Shown one piece after another: positions 32,036 to 40,341 of a stretch of DNA of 54,744 nt (positions are counted from its first letter, which is position 1; each line of letters begins with the position of its first letter). The translations under genes and the position numbers were made by a program. Under the pieces are notes generated by a model. The model ran no database searches and had not been told where the DNA came from. It saw only the letters and a program-made list of their open reading frames with translations. The DNA is taken from assembly GCF_005887115.1 (NCBI RefSeq), contig NZ_PNCJ01000001.1:1-54744 (forward strand). Direction: 5' to 3'. The stretch comes from Pseudoalteromonas rubra. Its GTDB lineage: Bacteria > Pseudomonadota > Gammaproteobacteria > Enterobacterales > Alteromonadaceae.

Positions 32036-33415
32036 TTAATATTCGTCATCGACTGCAGGGCCGGCATAATTGTCGAACCGAGAGAATTGCCCCTGAAAGG
32101 TTAACCTAACCTTACCAATCGGACCATTACGCTGTTTACCAATGATAATTTCCGCGACTCCCTTATCTGGGCTGTCGTCGTTGTAGACCTCATCACGATA
32201 GATAAACATGATCAAGTCGGCATCCTGCTCGATAGACCCTGATTCACGTAAGTCTGAGTTAACCGGGCGTTTATCAGCACGTTGTTCCAGTGTACGGTTA
32301 AGCTGCGATAAGGCTATCACCGGGCACTGAAGCTCTTTTGCCAATGCTTTGAGTGAACGAGATATCTCTGCGATTTCTAAGGTCCGGTTGTCCGACAAAC
32401 TGGGTACTCGCATCAACTGCAAATAATCCACCATGATCATGCTGATACCACCATGATCCCGTGCAATCCGCCTTGCTCTCGAGCGCACATCCGTCGGCGT
32501 CAAACCTGAGGCATCATCAATGTACATTTGACCCTTTTCCATCAATAAGCCCATGGTTGAGGATAACCGAGCCCAATCATCATCATCCAGCTGACCAGTC
32601 CGCACTTTGGTCTGGTTAATACGCCCCAGTGAAGCCAACATCCTCATCATGATCTGCTCTGAGGGCATCTCCAGTGAATAGATAAGCACTGGCTTATCTT
32701 GCGTCATCGCAGCATGTTCTGCCAGGTTCATGGCAAAAGTGGTTTTACCCATCGACGGACGTGCAGCGACTATGATCAGATCTGAGGGTTGCAAGCCTGC
32801 GGTCATCTGATCAAGATCAGAGTAGCCCGTGCTCACCCCCGTTACACCATCTTGCGGCGACTGGTAAAGCTCTTCAATTTTATCGACGGTTTTTTCGAGT
32901 ATACTGTGAATGCTCTGTGGACCTTCGGTACTCTTAGTGCGCTGCTCAGCGATTTTGAATACCTTGCTTTCCGCCAGATCCAACAATTCGTGGCTATCGC
33001 GCCCTTCCGGGTTAAAGCCCGCCTCGGCGATTTCATTTGCCACCGAGATCATTTCACGGACCACTGCGCGTTCGCGCACAATACTGGCATAGGCATCTAT
33101 GTTCGCTGCGCTGGGTGTATTTTTGGCAATTTCAGCCAGATAAGCAAAACCACCGACCGTGTCCAGTTGATTATTCTTCTCGAGGTTTTCCGAGATAGTG
33201 ATCAGGTCTATAGGCTGACTGGCCTCGACCAGTTTGCTCATAGCCTCAAATATCAGCTTGTGGGTGCGGGTGTAAAAGTCCTGCGCGACAACCAGCTCTG
33301 CAACCCTATCAAACGCCTGATTATCAAGCATCAGTCCACCTAACACAGACTGCTCTGCCTCGATGGAATGGGGGGGAACTTTCAGGGTATCGACTTGTTG
33401 ATCAGGTTTCGCCAT
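32036..33415 (-). CDS. dnaB: Replicative DNA helicase DnaB
   Basis: DnaB is the hexameric 5'-3' helicase of the replication fork. The 459 residues have the N-terminal primase-interacting domain (PPHSIEAEQSVLGGLM at about 16-31), a linker, and the RecA-like domain. Walker A is RPSMGKTTFAMN (about 218-229), Walker B lies in MIMVDYLQLM (about 325-334), and the DLRESGSIEQDADLI motif (about 388-402) is present. No intein is present. The gene is upstream of alr as usual, but the rplI gene that often precedes it is 6 kb away here. Confidence 0.97.
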   Translation of the reverse strand: MAKPDQQVDTLKVPPHSIEAEQSVLGGLMLDNQAFDRVAELVVAQDFYTRTHKLIFEAMSKLVEASQPIDLITISENLEKNNQLDTVGGFAYLAEIAKNTPSAANIDAYASIVRERAVVREMISVANEIAEAGFNPEGRDSHELLDLAESKVFKIAEQRTKSTEGPQSIHSILEKTVDKIEELYQSPQDGVTGVSTGYSDLDQMTAGLQPSDLIIVAARPSMGKTTFAMNLAEHAAMTQDKPVLIYSLEMPSEQIMMRMLASLGRINQTKVRTGQLDDDDWARLSSTMGLLMEKGQMYIDDASGLTPTDVRSRARRIARDHGGISMIMVDYLQLMRVPSLSDNRTLEIAEISRSLKALAKELQCPVIALSQLNRTLEQRADKRPVNSDLRESGSIEQDADLIMFIYRDEVYNDDSPDKGVAEIIIGKQRNGPIGKVRLTFQGQFSRFDNYAGPAVDDEY

Positions 33416-33503
33416 ATCACTACAAACACTAAGGGACGGACCTGTTATTGTATACGCAATTGGGGTGGAAATGAATCTAGATTATCAGGCTAATATTGAC
33501 GAA

Positions 33504-33526
33504 GGGACGCCCTCATTGAACGTCCC
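33504..33526 (-). terminator. Hairpin after the DUF4097 gene
   Basis: GGGACG / CGTCCC form a 6-bp stem with an 11-nt loop, about 10 nt past the DUF4097 stop on the minus strand. There is no U-run, so it is only a candidate terminator of the ECF cassette before dnaB. Confidence 0.4.
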
Positions 33527-33535
33527 ACCTGAGTC

Positions 33536-34477
33536 TTACAACTTCTTCAGGGCAATACGCCCACTGACAGTATCGATTTCTACATCCACATCACCGTCGT
33601 TAATCACAAACTCCAGTTCACGCGATGGCCCATATTTAGCCTTCTTTTCTTTGTCTGCTGACAGTTCATTGATGATGCGCCCGCCGGCATGCGCATCGAT
33701 ATCAAAGCGCGCCGACAGATTAGTGGGAAAATAAAAGTCGACATCACCACTGACTGATTCAAAACGAATATTGGCTCGCTTTTCCAAAGCTCTCATTTTG
33801 ACATTAATCTCGCCATTGACTGTGCTCATTCTGAGGTCTTTCAGGCTGGCAATATCGAAATCAACTTCACCATTGACGTTTTCAACCCGAATATCACTCG
33901 CCTGAGTCATACTCTCAATACCACCATTGACCGCGTTGAAACGTAGTTTTCCGCTGGAGGCCATATCTTCAATATCGCCATTGACTGTTTCATAGCGGAT
34001 GTTACCAGATAGTTCTTTACCTTCGATATCGCCGTTGACGGTTTCCAGTTCAATTTTACCGCTTGCCTGGTTCACCTCAATGTCCCCATTGACGGTGGTT
34101 ACTGCTACACCTGCACTAAAGTTACTGACATCCACATCAACATTCACCCCTTCAAAATCCAGTTCACTCTGTTTTGGCATATAAATGGTCAACCGAGAAC
34201 CATCTCGCTTGTTATTCCACCCCTTATTGCGGCGCGGCATTTTGACAATAAACTCTGTTACATTACCCTGAGTTTCTAACGTATAGCCCTCGGCCAGTTC
34301 ATCTAGCTCACCACTGACTTTAAAGCTTGGCTTGTCCCATGACTTAATCGTGACTTTACCACGCTGGTTTTCGATGACCACTTTACCATTTAGCGGCACC
34401 TCAATCTGCTCGTCAATCTTGTCACCCGCCAGGGCAAACAGCGGCAGCGTGGCCAGTCCTAAAATGATTGCTTTCAT
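33536..34477 (-). CDS. Exported DUF4097-type protein with VNGDIE solenoid repeats
   Basis: A 313-residue secreted protein with a signal peptide (MKAIILGLATLPLFALAG, cut near 18). From about 126 onward it is built of repeats centred on [T/A/E]VNG[D/E][I/V]. VNG occurs at residues 129, 147, 165, 183 and 201, exactly 18 apart, then at 220, with VSG at 242 and 304. Such rungs form a right-handed beta-solenoid in the DUF4097 (bactofilin-like adhesin) family. It lies 9 nt downstream of the membrane-anchored anti-sigma candidate and is the third gene of the ECF cassette. It is probably periplasmic or surface exposed; its ligand is unknown. Confidence 0.82.
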   Translation of the reverse strand: MKAIILGLATLPLFALAGDKIDEQIEVPLNGKVVIENQRGKVTIKSWDKPSFKVSGELDELAEGYTLETQGNVTEFIVKMPRRNKGWNNKRDGSRLTIYMPKQSELDFEGVNVDVDVSNFSAGVAVTTVNGDIEVNQASGKIELETVNGDIEGKELSGNIRYETVNGDIEDMASSGKLRFNAVNGGIESMTQASDIRVENVNGEVDFDIASLKDLRMSTVNGEINVKMRALEKRANIRFESVSGDVDFYFPTNLSARFDIDAHAGGRIINELSADKEKKAKYGPSRELEFVINDGDVDVEIDTVSGRIALKKL

Positions 34478-34486
34478 GCTTCTCTC

Positions 34487-34972
34487 CTAAATCTGTTGCC
34501 ACTGGGGCTGATGTACCTTAGTGATTAAATCCAGCTGCTGCTGGTATACCTGAGCCAGCATTTTGAGCAGGGCTGCATTATCGGGATCTTTTGTCAGAGC
34601 CAGCTTGATGGCCTGCTCTGCTTCTTCCAGCTCCTGTAATGGCACCTGCCAATCCTGTGTCAGTGCAGGTTGTGCCTCATACTGAACCAGTAACGTCTGT
34701 TTTTTCTGCTCGAAGAACGCACTCATATTCGTCATAGTGTCTTGCTTGGGCTGCGTCATGATGACCTGCCAGCTCAGCAGGCCCGCAGAAACGCAGGCCG
34801 CAACGCCTGCCAGCTTAACCCAGGGACTGGCTGAGCGAGGCTCTGCAGCGGGCAAGTTGATCGCCTTTTCAATACCCTGCCATAAATCTTTTCTCGGCTC
34901 AGGGAGTTGATCCTGATCTTGTTGCCGTGGCAGTTGTTGTTTCAGAAACTGCTCGAATGTAGGTTTACTCAT
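34487..34972 (-). CDS. Single-pass membrane protein, putative anti-sigma factor
   Basis: A 161-residue bitopic protein. A charged cytosolic N-terminus (1-50, KPTFEQFLKQQLP, EPRKDLWQGIEKAI) is followed by one transmembrane helix at about 51-71 (WVKLAGVAACVSAGLLSWQVIM) and a helical C-terminal half with a TPR-like element (EEAEQAIKLALTKDPDNAALL, about 115-135). There is no H-x3-C-x2-C zinc motif of ZAS anti-sigma factors. Its start overlaps the ECF sigma stop by 8 nt, the usual arrangement for a sigma/anti-sigma pair. The role is inferred from that coupling and the topology. Confidence 0.75.
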   Translation of the reverse strand: MSKPTFEQFLKQQLPRQQDQDQLPEPRKDLWQGIEKAINLPAAEPRSASPWVKLAGVAACVSAGLLSWQVIMTQPKQDTMTNMSAFFEQKKQTLLVQYEAQPALTQDWQVPLQELEEAEQAIKLALTKDPDNAALLKMLAQVYQQQLDLITKVHQPQWQQI

Positions 34973-35516
34973 TGTCGTACCACTCCTGTAACAATTTCCT
35001 GGCCCGGTGAAACTGAGACTTACTAGAGCCCACCGCCATATTCAACATACCCGCTACTTCTTCATGGCGATACCCTTCAACCGCATGTAAGACAAACACC
35101 AAGCGAGCGCGTTCCGGTAACCGCAGTACCAGCTTATCTAGCCCATTGAGCGAGTCACATTGCGCGAGTTCAGTTTGTTCCATACCACTGTCTTCCAGGC
35201 TGACGACTTTTTGCAGCCAGTTTTTTTGCTTACGCAAATAACTGATAGCAACATTCGACGTGACGCTGTGAAGCCAGGTCGTGAATTTTGACTGCCCCTG
35301 AAACTGAGCGATTTTATGCCATAGCTGAACAAACACCTCCTGCGTCGCATCCTCCGCGTGTGCCTGATCGGCCAGCAAACGTAAACACAGTCCATACACC
35401 CTGCGATAACACTGTTGATAAAGCTGTTCAAATGCCACCTGTTCGCCTTGTTGGGCACGCAGCACTAACGCCTCAATCTTATCTTGGTTAAATGCCTCTT
35501 TGGCATTGATTATCAT
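34965..35516 (-). CDS. ECF-type RNA polymerase sigma factor
   Basis: The ATG at 35516 (MIINAKEAFNQDKIEALVLR) has GAGGGAA upstream and gives 183 residues; the frame extends to 35621 without support. Region 2 is at about 18-85 (AFEQLYQQCYRRVYGLCLRL, then DATQEVFVQLWHK and FTTWLHSVTSNVAISYLRK). Region 4 is at about 118-175 (LPERARLVFVLHAVEGYRHEEVA, split landmark; SSKSQFHRARKLL). Region 3 is missing, as in ECF factors. The downstream genes encode a membrane protein and an exported solenoid protein, so this is likely an envelope-stress or surface-response sigma. No autoregulated ECF promoter was recognised by eye. Confidence 0.9.
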   Translation of the reverse strand: MIINAKEAFNQDKIEALVLRAQQGEQVAFEQLYQQCYRRVYGLCLRLLADQAHAEDATQEVFVQLWHKIAQFQGQSKFTTWLHSVTSNVAISYLRKQKNWLQKVVSLEDSGMEQTELAQCDSLNGLDKLVLRLPERARLVFVLHAVEGYRHEEVAGMLNMAVGSSKSQFHRARKLLQEWYDNE

Positions 35517-35679
35517 AGAGTATTCCCTCGTTACCGAGCCATCATCGTGACACATCAGATGTAATAAAGAAAGTGACCCAATGTGCGATGTTTGAAGGGT
35601 AAGACGCGGGGAGAAGAGCAAAAGGTTTAAACAAAGAGGAAAAATTTTTCTATACTGAGAAAGCGACTATAACACCGTG

Positions 35680-37431
35680 CTATTCGTCATCCTCATCTGG
35701 TGCCTGGTAATCTTCACCAGACTCAAAGCGCCAGCCCATAAACTCAAGCTTAGCCGGCGTAACCACACCACCATTACCAAGGTTAAAGTTTTTCAGTGCT
35801 TCATCAAAATGCACGCCACTACCGCCAGTGGCATCTATGGTTGCACCTCGGATAGTGCCGTAAAACTGACCGCTTCCCCGCATTGCGATGCTGGTAACAG
35901 GTGCATAAATCACGGCATACACGGAGCTGGCACCTCTGAGAGTAATGCCATTTTGGCCAGAGTAAGAAGAGAAGATACTCAAACTTGGAAAGCCGCTATC
36001 AGTCATGCCTTCGCGCTCTGTGATCACGATTCCACTGGCACCAAAATCAACCTTGCCGGTAACAAAAATCGCCAGACTGCTGCCTGCTTTGATGGTAATA
36101 CTGGTGTGTCCCGTCATTTTGAAATCACCATCAACCAGCCAGATAACATCTCCTCCCTCAATGGTAATGGTGCCATCACTGGTCAGCTTCATATTTTTCA
36201 TCCCAAACACATACTCGTTGCTGGTATTGCCCTGACCATGGTTTTGCGTAAGGTGCTGAAACAAATAAATGTCTGCGGGGCTCGATGACCAGGTGCCACT
36301 ACCTCCACGTATATAACGGCCTTCACTCGGGGTAAACACATAGTCCGTCTGCGCCCCGACGGTAAAGTCCACATAGTTGTTATTGCTGTCGATCACAGAG
36401 GGCATATTCAAAGGCAAGGCCAGTGGATCACATTCTTTATCGGGGTCACTGGGATCATAGTCCGGGGAACTTGGATCGTACACCCGCACTGCCTCTACTT
36501 CTGGGTTAACGTTGAAGCGGTCGGCTGAATAGTGCAGCCCATCTTGCATATGGCTGCTCTGAAAAGCTCCCGTGCCACCATACATAATGTCTAGCTCTGA
36601 GCGGTTTTGATTAAGGATTTCAGCGCCCCACTTCATCGTCACGTCGCCGTTCGCGCGCAGCACACCCGTAATCTGTCCACCGTTGTGCTTTACAAACCCC
36701 TGAGTGAGCACATCGCCATCAACCCGCACGCCACTGCCCGCGGAAATATCGATACCAGTATTAGACTGAACAGTACCGACAACAGGTGAAGATCCCTTTA
36801 GATACAGAATACCCGATGCTTTAACGTCCCCCATAATAGGAGAGTGACCATTTAGCACCACATCGGCATCGCCAATCACAGTGTTCACATCGCCATTGCT
36901 GGTTTTAGTATCTTCATAGCTGCCCTGAGTGGAGTCATAACTGTCAACCAAACCACTGCCCGCAAGATTTACACCTTTACACCCGGTAACGGCGTTTTGG
37001 AACACTGAGCTGCGCTCGGGGGGCGTATATTTAAAGTAAGAGATCATACGCGCCTGGGCCTGATCATCATAACGCTGTCCCAGGCTGGCAATCGCCACTT
37101 CATCACCGTTGACCGACAACTGGGCATCAAAACGCGTGCCATCAAGTTCGCCGCTCCCCAGACCCGCCCCTATCTGCTGCACAGCCTGCTCCAGTGTCAG
37201 GTTTGGGTTATTAGTGAGTGCCGCTTTAAGCGCCTGCCCCCGTTCGATCACCCCTTTCTCAGCCAGTAAACGGGCATTCAGGTCTTTTTGATAATTACCA
37301 CTGAGACGCTCCTGTACTAGGGTATCTTTAAATGCAGCAAAGACCACCACACTGGCGACCGAGCTGAGTAGCATCACTTTTATCAGGGTAAATCCACGCT
37401 GTTGCAATGTTTGTATTGCCATGACAATCAC
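35680..37431 (-). CDS. PilX-like minor pilin with large C-terminal beta domain (DUF7305-like)
   Basis: A 583-residue type IV pilin-like protein. The prepilin peptidase site is QQRG|FTLIKVML (cut after G13), followed by a hydrophobic helix (14-34) and the PilX-type motif QERLSGNYQKDLNARLLAEKG (40-60; part shown as landmark). Residue +5 is Lys rather than Glu, which in GspK/PilX-like subunits marks the terminal pilin. From about 150 on, Gly/Val/Asp/Ser-rich repeats (GDVKASGILYLKGSSPVVGTV and similar) suggest a beta-solenoid, with a YDPSSPDYDPSDPDKECDP acidic insert and an acidic tail (APDEDDE). It starts in a GTGA overlap with pilW and is last in the cluster. Ordinary PilX is under 200 residues, so the C-terminal domain is extra. 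Confidence 0.8.
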   Translation of the reverse strand: MIVMAIQTLQQRGFTLIKVMLLSSVASVVVFAAFKDTLVQERLSGNYQKDLNARLLAEKGVIERGQALKAALTNNPNLTLEQAVQQIGAGLGSGELDGTRFDAQLSVNGDEVAIASLGQRYDDQAQARMISYFKYTPPERSSVFQNAVTGCKGVNLAGSGLVDSYDSTQGSYEDTKTSNGDVNTVIGDADVVLNGHSPIMGDVKASGILYLKGSSPVVGTVQSNTGIDISAGSGVRVDGDVLTQGFVKHNGGQITGVLRANGDVTMKWGAEILNQNRSELDIMYGGTGAFQSSHMQDGLHYSADRFNVNPEVEAVRVYDPSSPDYDPSDPDKECDPLALPLNMPSVIDSNNNYVDFTVGAQTDYVFTPSEGRYIRGGSGTWSSSPADIYLFQHLTQNHGQGNTSNEYVFGMKNMKLTSDGTITIEGGDVIWLVDGDFKMTGHTSITIKAGSSLAIFVTGKVDFGASGIVITEREGMTDSGFPSLSIFSSYSGQNGITLRGASSVYAVIYAPVTSIAMRGSGQFYGTIRGATIDATGGSGVHFDEALKNFNLGNGGVVTPAKLEFMGWRFESGEDYQAPDEDDE

Positions 37432-37958
37432 CAGTTCGCCGTCGCCAGCACCTGCTGACTTGCTGCAATATCTATCTGGATCCCCGCGGCATACTGTAAA
37501 GGCATGCCATCCGGTGTCACAATAATAGAAGTAATAAGACCATTGACGGCAAAACTCAGATCATTCACACCACGCAATAAACGTTGTGCCGGTAAATTGT
37601 CCGAACTGAGATCGCATAATAAGTAGCCATCAAGCAAAGAAAAGGTTTCTGTATAAGCCACTGAAGGCACGCTGCCATCGCAGGCCGGCGTATTGGCAAC
37701 CTGACTGACTTCTAGTGCCTCACCGTTAAGCATGACCTGAGGTGTGGTCGCAGTTTGCTTAATGCTACGGGTCATTAGCTGGCTGGTATAACGGATCACT
37801 TCCTGTGCTTGTGCCAGCTCCTGATTCACGGCAATAGTGCTGCGAATGGTCGAATAGGCCACGGCAATACCTCCGAGCATAAACAAGCCTATCGCCAGTG
37901 CAATCAGCAGCTCAAGTAAAGTAAATCCACGGCAATTCATCAATCGACTCACAAACAT
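37428..37958 (-). CDS. pilW: PilW-like minor type IV pilin
   Basis: A 176-residue prepilin with cleavage site MNCRG|FTLLELLIALAIGL (Glu at +5 present) and a long hydrophobic N-terminal helix, followed by a PilW-like stretch (VAYSTIRSTIAVNQELAQAQEVIRY, split landmark). It lacks the C-terminal extension of long PilW proteins (often 200-300+ residues) and has two cysteines (AC DGS, LLCDL) that could form a disulfide. It overlaps pilV by 10 nt and the PilX-like gene by 4 nt. Expected in the pilus-initiation complex in the inner membrane. Confidence 0.8.
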   Translation of the reverse strand: MFVSRLMNCRGFTLLELLIALAIGLFMLGGIAVAYSTIRSTIAVNQELAQAQEVIRYTSQLMTRSIKQTATTPQVMLNGEALEVSQVANTPACDGSVPSVAYTETFSLLDGYLLCDLSSDNLPAQRLLRGVNDLSFAVNGLITSIIVTPDGMPLQYAAGIQIDIAASQQVLATANW

Positions 37959-38344
37959 TCATTGACAAAACTGGCGTGCAAAGAGACTTGGTCCACGCCT
38001 GTATTGGTCATACGTTCGTCGTGCCAGCTAACCGTCAGGCTCATATCGAGACTGAAAGTGTCGGGCAGCGTTAGCGTGAAGCGAGGATCATTCGGGTATA
38101 GCCAGGCTGCTGTCGGGTTGGCAACCGGATTCAGGCTGGTATTGACACTCTGATAATGGCAAATGTCGGGCCAAATACGCTCTATCGCATTCTGAGCGTG
38201 GATCAAAGCCACGGTATAATTAAAACTGTTCTGTGCAAACTGCATGGCCTTGATCTGGGCTGCGGCAAGGCCGAGCAATGCAATGGCTGCGATTACCATA
38301 GACACCATCACTTCCAGCAATGAAAACCCCGAAACTACGCGCAA
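37949..38344 (-). CDS. pilV: PilV-like minor type IV pilin
   Basis: A 131-residue prepilin with cleavage site VVSG|FSLLEVMVSMVIAAIALLGLA (Glu at +5) and the PilV-type continuation LAAAQIKAMQFAQNSFNYT. Members of this family help initiate pilus assembly. It overlaps the FimT-like gene upstream by 10 nt and pilW downstream by 10 nt, so the cluster is tightly coupled. Two or three cysteines are present near the C-terminus. Confidence 0.82.
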   Translation of the reverse strand: MRVVSGFSLLEVMVSMVIAAIALLGLAAAQIKAMQFAQNSFNYTVALIHAQNAIERIWPDICHYQSVNTSLNPVANPTAAWLYPNDPRFTLTLPDTFSLDMSLTVSWHDERMTNTGVDQVSLHASFVNECL

Positions 38345-38796
38345 TTGTCTGTCGCCTTACCCAACCAACTTTGCCCACTGTGTAAGATGCATAAACGAAC
38401 ATCGTCCGTTGTTGCATCGTTATCCGATATCAGTATGTTACTGAATGCACTGAGCTCACCGCTTGAGCGCAGTGTTCTGTCAACCAGGTTCACGGCTACT
38501 GCTGTGTGGTCAATCGTAAACCGTTTTAACGTGATTTCCTGACCCTGCTCGACCACCTTCATTACCCAGTCATTGTTTTCAAGTTCCAGTTTTACTGGCA
38601 CTTCGCGCTTTACCGCTTCACTGCGGGCAAAGCGATAAAAGCTGCTTAGCTGATTTGCTGTGGTATTCACCCTGTCCTGTTTAATTTGGCCAATTAAAGA
38701 CGGCGCAGCCGTAACAGCCAGAATGGCAATGATGGCCAGAACCATCAACAACTCAATCAGTGTTACACCGTGCTGGGTGTACTTACCAACAGTCAT
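38335..38796 (-). CDS. FimT/FimU (GspH-like) minor pilin
   Basis: A 153-residue prepilin with site YTQHG|VTLIELLMVLAIIAILAV (Glu at +5). The continuation TAAPSLIGQIKQDRVNTTANQLSSFYRFARSEAVKR (only landmarks used: ANQLSSFYRFARSEAVKR) is typical of the GspH/FimT domain. A C-terminal cysteine pair (LCILHSGQ, TDNCA) may form a disulfide. It overlaps the upstream pilE-like gene by 14 nt. FimU in the Pseudomonas scheme would be the closest functional name, but FimT cannot be excluded. Confidence 0.82.
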   Translation of the reverse strand: MTVGKYTQHGVTLIELLMVLAIIAILAVTAAPSLIGQIKQDRVNTTANQLSSFYRFARSEAVKREVPVKLELENNDWVMKVVEQGQEITLKRFTIDHTAVAVNLVDRTLRSSGELSAFSNILISDNDATTDDVRLCILHSGQSWLGKATDNCA

Positions 38797-39202
38797 TCAG
38801 GTTACCTCCCTGATTGCCTAAATGGTCCAGCGTGAGTACTCCGCAAATGTCGCCAGTCTGACCACCTGCAGCCAATGGTGTCGCCTTTAAAATATAGCCC
38901 ATATTACGAAAATCACCGTTGGCACCTTGTGGCTTATTACGCGCTTCGTAGCTGAACGTGTAGTGTTCAGCAGCAGGCAGGCTTTGAAAAGTCTGATCAT
39001 TCGGGTAACCACCATTACGGGAATAGATACGCTCCAACGTGGCACTGGTTTGTAACAGCAAGTGCTGTGCATCCAGTCGTCTGCTTTCACGTACATACTG
39101 ACCATAGTTTGGCAATGCCACACTGGCCAGAATGGCGACGATCGCAATGGCGATCAGCAGCTCAATTAAAGTAAATCCACGCATTCTGGAGGTTTTAAGC
39201 AT
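38783..39202 (-). CDS. pilE: PilE-like type IV pilin
   Basis: A 139-residue prepilin, first gene of the minor pilin cluster. The site is RMRG|FTLIELLIAIAIVAILASVALPNY, followed by RESRRLDAQHLLLQTSATLERIY, which is the PilE minor pilin signature. A C-terminal disulfide loop is likely between C in GDICGVLTL and the final CW. The ribosome binding site is AGGTGGG. In Pseudomonas-like clusters pilE is last and follows pilY1; here it is first and pilY1 is missing. Confidence 0.82.
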   Translation of the reverse strand: MLKTSRMRGFTLIELLIAIAIVAILASVALPNYGQYVRESRRLDAQHLLLQTSATLERIYSRNGGYPNDQTFQSLPAAEHYTFSYEARNKPQGANGDFRNMGYILKATPLAAGGQTGDICGVLTLDHLGNQGGNLNDCW

Positions 39203-39613
39203 ATTGGGTTTCCCACCTAAATGATAACGCTGTCATTAACGCCTGAATAAGACTGTATGACATTTAACCAATAAAAAAAAGTGCCTGTAATAAAAACAGT
39301 TAACTAAAATATCACAGAACGGAATTATCTAAAACAGGAACGCGCTTACACGAGATAACAGCCGACGATGTGCCTCAAGGCTACACGGTGGTCAGACCAT
39401 TAAATACCAGCGTCATTTGTTCCCATAAAGACTATAAGCCGTTTACGAGCGCTGTTGTTTTGATTTGGATTAAATTTCCGACTTGTGTTGTAAACCTTCC
39501 ATGATGATCCCGATAATCATCAGATCCACACACTGAAAATTGGAGTTGTTATTGTCTTTCAGAGATTGGGAATACAACCGCGTGCAGATACACGCGGTTG
39601 GTGCTTAATATTA
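39203..39613. other. Intergenic region between pilE and rplI
   Basis: No gene is seen in these 411 nt. The region must contain the pilE-cluster promoter (only weak candidates, for example TTGGTT-16-TATTCA at about 39245-39272 on the minus strand). It also has a 7-bp inverted repeat with a 7-nt spacer (TGATGAT / ATCATCA, 39502-39522), which could be an operator, and the rplI terminator hairpin. Confidence 0.6.
39575..39600 (-). terminator. Hairpin after rplI
   Basis: CAACCGCGTG / CACGCGGTTG make a perfect 10-bp stem with a 6-nt loop, 13 nt past the rplI stop on the minus strand. The downstream U-run is poor (TATT), so efficiency may be moderate. It closes the rpsF-priB-rpsR-rplI operon. Confidence 0.7.
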
Positions 39614-40066
39614 TTAAGCTTCAGCGATCACGATTACTTTGATAGCTGTTGTCACGTCAGTGTGAAGCTGGATTGATACGTCGAATTCACCTGTTTCGCG
39701 GATAGTACCGGTAGGCAGACGAACTTCTGACTTAGCAACTTCCAGACCTACTGCAGTGATAGCGTCGGCAATATCGCGAGTACCGATAGAACCGAACAGC
39801 TTACCTTCGTCACCCGCTTTAGAAACCAGAGTCACTTCAGCAAGTGCTTCTAGTTTTTCAGCGCGCGCTTGTGCAGCAACTAGCTCTTCAGCGATTTTCG
39901 CTTCAAGCTCAGCACGACGTGCTTCGAAAGTTTCGATGTTAGCTTTAGTTGCAGGAACTGCCTTACCCTTAGGGAAAAGGAAGTTACGTGCGAAACCAGA
40001 TTTAACAGAAACCTGGTCACCTAGGCCACCTAGGTTTGCGATCTTGTCTAGTAGAATAACTTGCAT
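39614..40066 (-). CDS. rplI: Large ribosomal subunit protein bL9
   Basis: bL9 is an elongated 50S protein. The 150 residues start [28 protein letters not shown] (N-domain landmark: [13 protein letters not shown]), then a long helix rich in Glu/Ala and the C-terminal domain. It lies 35 nt after rpsR and ends the operon. The family is 145-150 residues, so this is full length. Confidence 0.98.
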   Translation of the reverse strand: MQVILLDKIANLGGLGDQVSVKSGFARNFLFPKGKAVPATKANIETFEARRAELEAKIAEELVAAQARAEKLEALAEVTLVSKAGDEGKLFGSIGTRDIADAITAVGLEVAKSEVRLPTGTIRETGEFDVSIQLHTDVTTAIKVIVIAEA

Positions 40067-40101
40067 GTCTCTACACCTTTTAAAAACTGTTAATCAGCTG
40101 C

Positions 40102-40329
40102 TTACTTGTGTAAGTCAGTGTACGGAAGAAGGGCTAGGTAGCGAGCACGCTTAATAGCAGTTGCTAGCTGACGCTGATATTTAGCGCTAGTACCTGTGAT
40201 ACGGCTAGGTACGATTTTGCCACTTTCTGTTACGTAGTTTCTAAGAGTAGCCAGATCTTTGTAATCGATTTGTTGTACGCCTTCCGCTTTGAAACGGCAG
40301 AACTTACGACGTCTGAAATAACGTGCCAT
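40102..40329 (-). CDS. rpsR: Small ribosomal subunit protein bS18
   Basis: bS18 binds bS6 on the 30S platform. The 75 residues, [19 protein letters not shown] at the start and the [14 protein letters not shown]-terminus, match the E. coli protein closely. It sits between priB and rplI in the conserved rpsF operon. The S6-S18 dimer represses this mRNA in several bacteria; a candidate leader hairpin is listed upstream of rpsF. Confidence 0.98.
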
Positions 40330-40341
40330 GAGTAAATTTCC

